Below the pieces are notes generated by a model. The model was not told where the DNA came from and did no database searches. It saw nothing but the letters and a program-made list of their open reading frames with translations. This document shows positions 55,269 to 64,000 of a DNA stretch of 64,000 bases, piece by piece. Within the stretch, counting starts at the first letter, position 1. Every line of letters starts with the position of its first letter. The stretch comes from Vinca minor (taxonomy: Eukaryota; Streptophyta; Magnoliopsida; Gentianales; Apocynaceae): contig JAOCZM010000037.1 of NCBI GenBank assembly GCA_026122235.1, positions 1,364,001 through 1,428,000 of the forward strand. The letters are read 5' to 3'. The position numbers were made by a program, and so were the translations under genes.

Positions 55269-56798
55269 TGAAGGGATTCATGGGCGGAAACTCGTTCCAA
55301 ACACCCATGGATCCTCCCCTGAAGGATCCGCTCATACGTAAACGAATCGAAAACAGCGGTAAAACTTACAATTTTCGGATTCAAGAAGCTACTTCTTGAA
55401 TGGAGGATGACGATTCTTGGAAGTTTTCTTTTCACCAACGGAATTCCCTTTGCGGAATTTCCCTCTACCGGTATCCACGCGACGAAACAAGCAGTGATTG
55501 CTAGCTCTTCGTCTTTTCTGATTTTCGGGAGTTAGAGAGAAAAAGGGAGAGGCTAGAGAAGAAAAACGGTTTTTGATTCTCTATGTTATTTCGGCTGAAA
55601 ACCTTACCCTAGGGTTTCGGCCAAGAGATCATTATATAGGGTGTGAGAGTTTGTTCCTATAACCAACTCTCACATCCCCAACTCCTCTCGGCAGTGGGAG
55701 TCTCTAACTCCCACGTTTCCTAGAATTCTGCTGGTAGTGGGAGTCCTTATCGGATAATAACTCCCACGTAATCCCAGCTATACCGAAAATGCCCCTTTAT
55801 CTCTAATTCGAATATTAAACACTTTATTATTTTCAGAAAGACAAATGTCAGATACAATGAACCTAGACACGTTCTAGATTCATTGAATCTGGACATAAAG
55901 CTCGTTAGCTCGTCTATGCGTGTGACCCTGTAGGTTCATCTCACAATGGCAATGAAAACACACTTAGTAGTAGTGTGAGTCCATAAATCACAAGCGGTCC
56001 CTAGCAGGACATTGTGACTACCCAAAGTGAATGAATATACAACGGAACCTAATATCAATCCACTATTTAATCCCTTTGTCTCGCGATATCCTAATTAAGC
56101 ATAAGGCATGGTGGTCGTCACCCTTATTAAGCTTAATTATATTTATGCTCGATCTCCGGGTAGATCTGCTTTGACAAATAGCATTTGATAACCACTTTAT
56201 CAAACACATTTGAGCACGGCCATGCATTTAAACAGTCTTTTCCCTATCGAGGGGCCCATGGATATCTCTCTCTAATAGTAGAGAGGACAAATTCCTTACA
56301 ATGTCTCTCACATTCAAGCTATGATAGGACACTACATCCGATCATCAGTCGTATTGATTACTCTGTTACAAGTAACGTCCGACTGAGTCAAAACGTGGCT
56401 CCATTCATACTAGAATCAATGAAGACATAAGGTCTAAGGATTCTAAAATAGTATTGAGGAAGTAATACTTATGACTTAAGACCATGAAGTATTACTTCTC
56501 GACTGGATCACGCCTAATACAATGTATCCCTATATATTGCATCTATGATGTGATTTGTATCCATTACACATGATCAGTAAAACAAGATCATCAATCAACA
56601 ATCATACTAGTTTTATTTAATAGTAATTAAGCATTACATAAAACTAGGGACTTCTAGAATAGTAATTACATAAGCTAATGAGTTTTACTATCAAATCACA
56701 CATTTGATAATCAAAAGCAAAATTAACTATTCAATTACTTGCTCAAAAAGATAACAAAACGCACAACATGTGCTAATGGTCCTAGGGCACTACTAACA
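55269..56798 (-). mobile_element. S5: solo LTR of the TGTTAGTAG Copia-type family
   Basis: 1530 bp in reverse orientation, TGAAGGGATTCATGGGCGG to GGGCACTACTAACA, with perfect target duplications CAAAG (55264-55268 and 56799-56803). It is well preserved and highly similar to S1, including the 14-bp hairpin stem near 56455-56500. No internal region is present. Confidence 0.93.
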
Positions 56799-56897
56799 CA
56801 AAGAAGATAAAAAACCCAAATGGAAGAGGCCTTGATTCTGAAATTGTAAAAGATTTGGAAGAAAATTGTTGTATTGAATTTAATACAGCAATTAATA

Positions 56898-58883
56898 TGC
56901 CAATGAGGCATATAACCCATAGCAGAAATTATAAGTTTAATTATATCATGCTATTAAAGGAAATCAAAGTCTTACATTTATATCTTAGTAAATACATAAA
57001 TCCAGCATAAACAAGTGTAAGTTGTTATGGTTCAAAGAGTAAATAAACTTGTTAAACTACTACATCAGATTAGAGATCACTCGTCATAATCCCCATCCCA
57101 TGTATCATTATAAACGTCATCAGGAACTTCATAATCTGCAAAGACGGAAAAGTAACGGAATGAGTTATGAAGTCTAGTAAGCATCAACACCCTTGAGATG
57201 AAATGTTAAATAAGACTCTAAAACATTTTCCCGACTTCATAGAATAGATTGTGAAAACATGAAAAATTTAACTCGACTTGTATATCTGCAAATGCACCTT
57301 AAATACTTTAAACATAACCTTCATAATATTTCAGAAGAAACCAGAACATAATAGAAATAAGAAATTACCAAAATGCCCCTTCGGACGACCGGGACATAGG
57401 CTCCGATCGAGTGGTTTCTCACCCAGGTCGACCAAAATTAACCTTCAGTCATCCACAATAGCTAGTAGCTTGATTCGGGTGACAGAAGAGGGTTGCAGTC
57501 AACCGAACCGGCCGTCAACAATTCAGAACAGCCAAAAAAACAATGTAAATTTGTGAAGAAAAATGCATATCTCGAATCCCAACTCCAAAATGACTCATTT
57601 TTTTTTACACAAATGCACATACAACAACAAGACCAAAACAGTAACAACAAAGCTATAAACTATACCTGTTTAATCCAACATATATACATCGAAAATATGC
57701 TACAAGCACCATGTATTACTTATACCAACATACGGACATAACCAACATTAGACTCTTCGAATATGGTTCATACTTCATACTATGACTCCACAAATCACAC
57801 GACTGAGCTCAATTATCTATTCACAACTCTAAAGAAATTACTACAACGGTCCCCAACATATAACAAAGAAGGTAAATGCATTAGAGTATGCAAGACATGG
57901 GTCCAATATTTCCCGTGAACGAAGGGTTCGGAGTTTAAGGATTCACTTGTATTGTGTCATTATCCACCACCGTGGACTCCACAATGACCATTTGTAGTCC
58001 CTAATTCTTTTTCCCAATTAGGAGAGGGCTTAGAGTACAGAGACAGAGTGTTATAATATATAACAACGCGAACTTTCGGGGTTCAAGCGTTAACACACAC
58101 ACACACATGCAAGAGAATGAATCCTGCAATGGAGATGTTCCTAAACAAGAGCTCCAAACCGGTGACGACTCCAAATATCACATAGCATGTATGACTCCAA
58201 AATCAGTAAAACCCGATGAAATATGCGAATACCATACACAATTAGATTCAATGATTCATCACACAAGTATGAAAAATTCAACACTTCATCCAATGTAATA
58301 AAACAAGCTTTAAAATCCTTCCAACATGAATTCCAGAACTTTAAAGTAAACATTTCATGAATTTTAGTACATAAACGACAAGGGTGAAGATCCTTACTGG
58401 GAAAACTTAGCAAGCAAAAACAAATACAGATATCCCGAAAATCAGCGAGATTCAAACTTCAATTACTCTATACTGGAAAACTCCAAATGCAGTTTTGTAA
58501 CTTCACACTTGTAGCCCTTTCGTTCCCCTTCGAAACGCACTAAAGAATGTCCAAAATCAGAGTTCGTTTACTAGTTCAATTAGGGAAATTACTCACAACA
58601 CTATTGTTTTTATGGATTTATTCTTTACTCTTTTTCTTTAACTTCTCTCCCTTTCTCTTCCAACTTCTCTTTTCCAGCACTAACTACCAAGAGATACACT
58701 TTTCAAAAGGTGACAAAATAACCCCACAAGGTTTCTAGTTCATACACTTAAGTCCCCCAAGTTACAAACAACATAAAAGCGACCATTAAACATACAATCA
58801 CAACAATTAACATATAATTGACAACACATAAAATCAAATAAACATACTATACACATAAGTTTGAAAAAAGTCCAGGTTATCAA
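56898..58883 (-). repeat. G4 3' LTR (terminal ~45 bp lost)
   Basis: On - it starts TGATAACCTGGAC (58883) right after the purine-rich TAAAGGGGGACGGATT and continues to about 56898. There, alignment with the G1 LTR end stops within GCCTCATTGGCATAT. The acidic micro-ORF is at about 57143-57084. A cluster of GGTCGACC-like motifs is at 57380-57520, and a CA microsatellite at about 58093-58106. Confidence 0.75.
57084..57143 (-). other. Acidic micro-ORF, G4 LTR copy (open)
   Basis: On -, after CGTCTTTGCAG, an uninterrupted frame encodes DYEVPDDVYNDTWDGDYDE and a TGA stop, aligning with the G1 (18710) and G3 (34253) copies. Confidence 0.45.
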
Positions 58884-59060
58884 ATCCGTCCCCCTTTACA
58901 GAAGTTTCGTCTTCGAAACTTGTTCACCTCGGGATTGAAACAGTTGTGGATACTTCTGTCTAGCTTCTTCCTCAAGCTCCCAAATGGCTTCCCATTATGT
59001 GTGATTCGACCACTGCATCTTTACGTAGGGTATGGTTCTTAGCCTCAAAATCTGATCCAT

Positions 59061-61869
59061 TCAATCCATTATCTGTACCGGCACCTCTTGATAGAACAAA
59101 TCTTCCCGAAGTTTCAACGGTTCCACTTCCAACACATGACTAGGGTCAGGCACATACTGCCTCAACTGTGACACATGGAATATGTTGTCATCCCAACATA
59201 CCGACGACTGACACTTTCTACCACATAATACCTCATAAGGCGCCATACCGATGCTCGCATGATAACTATTGTTGTAGGAAAACTCAACCAGAGTCAAATG
59301 ATCCACCAAACTACCTTTGAAGTCCAACACACACGCCCGTAACATGTCTTCCAAGGTTTGGATCGTCCTTTCCGACCGCCCATCGGTTTGAGGGTGATTG
59401 GCTATCAAAGGCAACTTCGTCCCCATAGCCTCGTTAAAACTTCGCCAGAACCGTGATACAAAATGCGAGTCCCGGTCTGATACGATACTAAAAATCTCAT
59501 TCTTGTACATCTGAACAAAGGTGTCCATTGTCATTGGCAAAAAGTGGGTAGATTTCATAAGTTGGTCTACGATCACCCAAATCGTGTCTTTTTCGATTTT
59601 GTCCTTAGTCAAACCGACCACAAAATCCATGGTAATATGTTCCCACTTCCACACAAGAATTTCTAGTAACTTAAGTAAACCAGCGGATCTTTGATGTTCC
59701 GCCTTTACTTGTTGACACACGAGAAACTTAGCTACAAAGTCAGCTATGGCTCGTTTAATTCATTTCCACCAAAAGTTACCCCCGAATGTCCCAGATACAT
59801 CTTTGTAGCCCCGGGATGCACTGACAACTTTGAACTGTGGCTTCTTGCAGAATTTCTTCTTTCAACCCCAAATCAGACGGTACACATAATTGACCCCGAT
59901 ACCTCAAACTGCCATCTTCGTGAACCCCTAAATCTGACTGTACCACATTTCCTTCCCTTACCAAATCTGAATTGTTTTCTGCCATTCTCTAATCCAAACC
60001 AATAGTGTCAGTTGAGATACTAAGGTTGCCAAAACGTTCTCGATTGACTCAACGACCTCTATGCTTAATTTCTCAAGGCATCGGTTTCTCGGTGATTATA
60101 CATGATAGCTGACCGAACTCTTTCTACTCAAGGCATCGACTACCAGATTAGCTTTCCCGGGGTGGTAGCTAATTGTGAGGTCATAGTCCTTAACCAACTC
60201 CAACGACCGCTTTTGTCTCATATTAAGTTCATGTTGTGTGAAAAGGTACTTTAGGCTTTGGTGATCAGTGAAAATCTCACACGGTTCTCTATACAAGTAA
60301 TGCCTCAAAATCTTTAAGGCAAACATGACCGCTGGCAACACGAAGTTGTGTGTAGGTAGTTTTTCTCATAAGGCTTCAACTGTCTCGAAGCATACGTATC
60401 ACCTTACCCTTTTGCATCCAACCACAACCCAACCTGATGCTTGATGCATCACCGTAAATAGTAAAACTCCCAGGTTCTTCAGGTAGAGCTAAAATTGGAG
60501 CAGTAGTCAACCGTTCCTTCAACTTCTTAAACATTTCCTCATAATCCGACCTACCCCATTCAAACTTAACCCGTTTATTAGTCAACTTGGTCAACGGTGC
60601 AACTATTCTGAAGAAGTCTTCCACAAACTTCTTGTAATACCCGGCCAATCCCAAAAAACTTCGAATCTCTACCAATGTCTTTGGTCGAGGCCAATAGACA
60701 ATCACCTCAATCTTACTCGGGAAAGCTTGAGGTGTCCCATAAACGACACACTTTTCAGCCAAAAGTCACACTTACTAAACTTAGTGCATAGCTTCTCTTT
60801 CTTAAAAATATCCAATGCCACTCTTAGGTGCTCTTCGTGAGTTTCATCTGACAGCGAATATAACAAAATATCGTCGATGATGACCACCACGAACTTGTCA
60901 AGACAATCCCGGAATACCCGGTTCATCATGTACATGAAAGCTTCCGGTGCGTTAGTCATTCCAAACAGCATAACAAGGAATTTATAGTGCTCATATCGGG
61001 TTTGGAAGGCACTTTTAGTAATGTCTTCGGGTTTGATTCTAAGTTGGTGATAACCCGATCTTACGTCAATTTTGGAGAAAACTTTGGCACCTTTCATTGA
61101 TCAAACAAGTCATCGATGCGAGGGAGAGGGTATTGGTTCTTAATGGTTATCTTGTTTAACTCACGGTAGTCAATGCACATCCTCATACTACCATCTTTCT
61201 TCTTCACAAACAAAACCGGAGCGACCTAAGGTGAAACAAGAAGTTCTTGGAGCCGATCCTTCAACTCCCTCAACTTCGCTAGTTCCATACGATATGAGGC
61301 CTTATAGATAGTCTGCGCATCAGGTTGCAATAAGATCTCAAAGTCAATTTCCCGGGCAGGTGGAACTCTGGCAAATTGTCGGGAAAAACATCCCTGAACT
61401 CCCTCATGATTGGAACGTCCTCAAGCCAGAAAGCCTCGTATCCCTTTCTTATATACTCACTCGCTTTCATCGCCGAGATTATATGCATACTCTGAACACT
61501 CTTCTTCTTGTATGAACCCTGAAATTCCACAACTTCCTAGTCCCCGACCATAAATTGAATCTTCTTTCCCGGCAATCCACTAAAGCATGGTGAGCATACA
61601 ACCAGTTCATACCCAATATTACATCAAAGTCTACCATCTGTAACTGTATAAGGTATGATTCTAGTACCTTAGAGTCTATTTTTACCCGACACCCCTTATG
61701 TATCAAATTAGACTGTAAAATATTTCCATTAGGTACTATTACTCTATAAGTATCGGGGTTTTTAAGTACTTTAGCAAACGTATAGGACACAAATGAGTGG
61801 GTAGATCCACAATAAAAATGTGTAGGCAGGAACTGAGTTAATGAGAAGTGTACATGTGACCACATTAGA
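59061..61869 (-). pseudogene. G4 pol remnant (protease, RT, RNase H, integrase)
   Basis: The protease segment (61865-61479) has CGSTHSFVSYTFAKVL and LQMVDFDVILGMNWLYAHHA. RT (61097-60702) has KGAKVFSKIDVRSGYHQLRI, the intact catalytic VVIIDDILLYS and FSKCDFWLKSVSFMGHL. The connection/RNase H part (60762-60376 and 60341-60096) includes SFTIYGDASSIRLGCGWMQK and MLPAVMFALKILRHYLYREP. Integrase (59720-59061) has WKWEHITMDFVVGLTKDKIE, FSIVSDRDSHFVSRFWRSFN, TDGRSERTIQTLEDMLRACV and the C-terminal NIFHVSQLRQYVPDPSHVLE. Frames change at least five times. Confidence 0.85.
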
Positions 61870-63050
61870 AGCGTTCCCCGCCTCTTGTTGAGTTAAAGAA
61901 AAAACCCGAGCATTAGGCTTCTTAGTTGTATAACAAACCATCGGTGCAGCTGTTGAAGTCTGACCCGTACCCCTGAACTAGCATGGTACACTATTTGACT
62001 TGATGTCCGCTTTTCCACACCTAAAGCAAGTAGCATTAAACCAACGACATTCCCTTGAATGCCTTCTGCCACATTGAGTACACATCACTGTAGGTAGAGA
62101 ACCACTTGGTGCCCCTGTGGGTCCCCCAATTCTAACCTGATTGGCCCATGTACTTACTCCCGGTCTAAAATTGTTAGTAGTTCCCGATGTGGGAGCAAAC
62201 CACTTTCAAGCCAAAAAAGTATTAGCATTAGGACGTGAACCTTGTCCTTGAGTCATAGTAGCATGAGACCTCTACCCTAATCTCTCCATATATGACCTTT
62301 TGAATTCAACCTCAATGTTGAGTCTCCTTTGGTAAACCTCCCTGAAAGTGTTATAATGGTTACTTTAAAGTCTCCTTCTAATTCTTGACAACAGCTCCAT
62401 AAAGAATCTCTATGTTCTCATCTTCGGGTCTTGAACTATAGTAGTGGCATACTTCCCACGTACATTGAACTGCCCGACATATTCAAACACTAACATCCCC
62501 TCAGGTTGTTTCAGTTCAAAGAACGATTCTGTTTCTCCATCTTGAATGTCTTAGGAAATTATTGGTCCAATAATGCATCTCTGAATTGCACTCAGGCGAT
62601 GAGTTGTCCCCCTTGTTAGTAAATGGGCGCAACATCACTCAACCATTCAGTTGCCCTTCTCATGAGCGATGCCACAACCACATCGGATTTTGCACCCTCA
62701 GGTCCCCTTATGATTCCCTGATTCTGCTCCATCTTATCTAACCACTCCTCAGCTTGATATGCCCCCATGGTACCACCAAATGATACCATTCTCATCTTTT
62801 TCAACCTTTCATAATAAGTTCATGGGTCCACTTCTACTCTCAGTACCCTAGTTGGTCTATGTTCTGATTACTTTGATACTATTGATTATGTAGTACTTGT
62901 GTTTGTAGGTTGAATGCAACCCCAAAGTCAGTTGGTGTCCCAAGATTGACTGGTGGCAGAGGTGGTGGTACAAAATCAGCCCGATTTTATTACCCGCAAC
63001 TTTTTGCTACTTGATGAACCCTCATATTGTCGGCGGTTACCCTTAGGACC
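61870..63050 (-). pseudogene. G4 gag remnant
   Basis: Readable pieces on -: a basic/serine-rich start (QGPKGNRRQYEGSSSSKKLR) near 63040-62985, PPPLPPVNLGTPTDFGVAFN, then MRMVSFGGTMGAYQAEEWLD with KMEQNQGIIRGPEGAKSDVV (62804-62616). A degenerate knuckle region at about 62090-61985 contains CTQCGRRHSREC and CFRCGKADIKS, so the second knuckle has lost its canonical His spacing. Several stops are present. Confidence 0.75.
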
Positions 63051-63056
63051 ATGGCA

Positions 63057-63290
63057 CACTACTAAAAAAAGAATTTTTATTTTTTCCGACGAGAAAACAT
63101 TTTTGCGTCGGTCATGCGACAATAATTAAGGGGTCGCATGGAAAGTCGCACAAAAACTTTGCGACGGGAAACACCTGATGCAATTAGTTTTTTCAACGGG
63201 AATTTATCTAATTGCGACGATTTTTTCTAGACGTGAAAACTTAGCAAAAACGACTAGTTTTTTCATCGCTTATTATTTAGACACAATAAC
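63057..63290 (+). mobile_element. CACTA-like transposon end inserted near the G4 gag start
   Basis: CACTACTAAAAAAAG at 63057 has the form of a CACTA terminus. The next ~200 bp carry repeated TGCGACGG / TCGCAT / GCGACGA motifs, like a subterminal array, and interrupt the gag leader seen in G3. No matching right terminus was found, so the right limit (about 63290, where leader-like sequence resumes) is approximate. Confidence 0.4.
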
Positions 63291-63545
63291 CGACACATGG
63301 AATGCTAAACAAGTTAAGTACATAACATGGCATACTTACCAAATAACATGGCATAGCAATAACACATCGCACATTCACCATAACATAACATGTTAGTTAA
63401 CATTAGTGTATAAAGCGATAAGTAAACATGTACGACCTATGCCAGAGTCTATACCAATCACACATCTCACAGTTATCTACCAAGTCCATTCTATGTTCAT
63501 TCCAAGTTTAAGCCCTAAGGTTCAACCTCACTCTGATACCACTTA

Positions 63546-63571
63546 TGTCACACCCCGTAGCTGGGTGATGA
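63546..63571 (-). repeat. G4 5' LTR, only the last bases visible
   Basis: On - the LTR end reads ACCCAGCTACGGGGTGTGACA next to the primer-binding site, as in G3. Sequence beyond 63572 no longer resembles the G1/G3/G4 LTRs. Confidence 0.6.
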
Positions 63572-64000
63572 TGTTGGAGTTTACATTGGATATAGGTGCT
63601 CAATTAGACTAGGCATGCTCAATTGGATTGGGCAAAACCAGACCCGGTCGACCGTGAACTGTCTCGGGCCGACCGAACTGGTTTGTCACTCCAGTCGGCC
63701 GAGAGCCATTTCTGCGGTCGACCGAACCACTTGGACCAAGTCAAAACTGGCACATGACTTGTGTGAGAGAGTGTGTATGTGTAAGGGAGAAGTGGGGAGA
63801 GAATAGTGGGGAAGTGAAGTTAGTGGGTGATTCCACTAACACCACATGATGAATTGTTCATCATTTCCATATCACAAGAATTCACTCTCATTCTCTCTAC
63901 TACACTAGCCGAAACCAAGAGGAAGAAAATTCTCTGAATTTTAACTCTCAAATACACTCTCAAGAACACAAAAAGAAAAAAAGAATTTTTTTTTTTATTG
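63572..64000 (+). repeat. Start of another LTR-like sequence, running off the window
   Basis: It begins TGTTGGAGTTTACATTGG and resembles in layout the 3' part of the C1 Copia LTR: TTGGATTGGGC, then GGTCGACCG / GGGCCGACCGA repeats, then a leader rich in AGAGAG and CTCTC. It may be a Copia LTR inserted in the G4 5' LTR, but only one end is visible. Confidence 0.4.

Larger units (their letters stand above)
58884..63545 (-). mobile_element. G4: degenerate Ty3/gypsy retrotransposon interior
   Basis: On - from right to left: primer-binding site remnant (TGGTATCAGAG at about 63541-63531), leader, gag start region (~63050-62600), knuckle region (~62090-61980), protease (61865-61560), RT (61270-60700), RNase H (60480-60096), integrase (59985-59061), polypurine tract (~58900-58884). 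There are frameshifts and stops throughout. The RT active site IDDIL is intact in frame 61097-60702. It belongs to the same broad gypsy group as G2 and G3, but is not an immediate copy of either. Confidence 0.85.

Noticed and set aside
1..64000. CRISPR arrays, bacterial operons, riboswitches or prophage
   Set aside because: The window is plant nuclear DNA with spliced genes and plant transposons; the regular repeats found are minisatellites and terminal repeats.

Overview
The window is plant nuclear DNA, most likely from a eudicot. It is AT-rich, has intron-split genes with GT..AG borders, and is packed with plant transposable elements (CACTA, hAT, Mutator-like, a tRNA-derived SINE, Ty3/gypsy and Ty1/copia). 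The protein-coding host content is one convincing gene: an apparently intact 18-exon gene on the + strand (42292-50141) encoding a 505-residue mitochondrial-type, pyruvate-dependent GABA transaminase. Nearly everything else is nested mobile DNA, and many insertions can be bounded exactly by target-site duplications (TSDs).

Layout. 1-15246: a degenerate CACTA (En/Spm) element with divergent TNPA-like (-) and TNP2-like (+) pseudogenes. Its right terminus is at 15246 and its left end is not visible. The TNP2 gene is split by a 4.2-kb internally deleted gypsy element (9357-13528). The CACTA right end abuts a 5'-truncated SINE. 15363-19009: a long, truncated gypsy LTR with a ~950-bp tandem duplication. 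19010-20965: remnant of an env-like retroelement ORF. 20966-36166: two gypsy elements joined tail to tail, one on + (G2, to about 26545) and one on - (G3, about 26546-36166). They carry four solo LTRs of one Copia-type family (S1-S4). 36310-40066: a Mutator-like TIR fragment, then a 5'-truncated Copia element with its 3' LTR.

41930-50300: the GABA transaminase gene. Intron 14 holds a small non-autonomous LTR element, one LTR of which contains an 824-bp hAT element. 50363-51580: two hAT-type MITEs, one inside the terminal repeat of the other. 52503-52724: an intact SINE. 53490-54437: a Pack-MULE-like Mutator element carrying a non-transposase ORF. 55269-56798: solo LTR S5. 56898-63573: a third degenerate gypsy element on the - strand (G4). 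The window ends in what looks like the start of another LTR.

The most interesting signals are these. Two diverged Copia LTR families share hairpins at matching LTR offsets with the stem sequence replaced but pairing kept. Three gypsy LTRs share a short acidic reading frame preceded by a splice-acceptor-like site. There are five solo LTRs and no intact copy of one family. The integrase regions of two gypsy elements meet at an inverted junction. The Mutator element carries a gene-like passenger. All gene functions are from protein-family recognition by eye; no searches were run.
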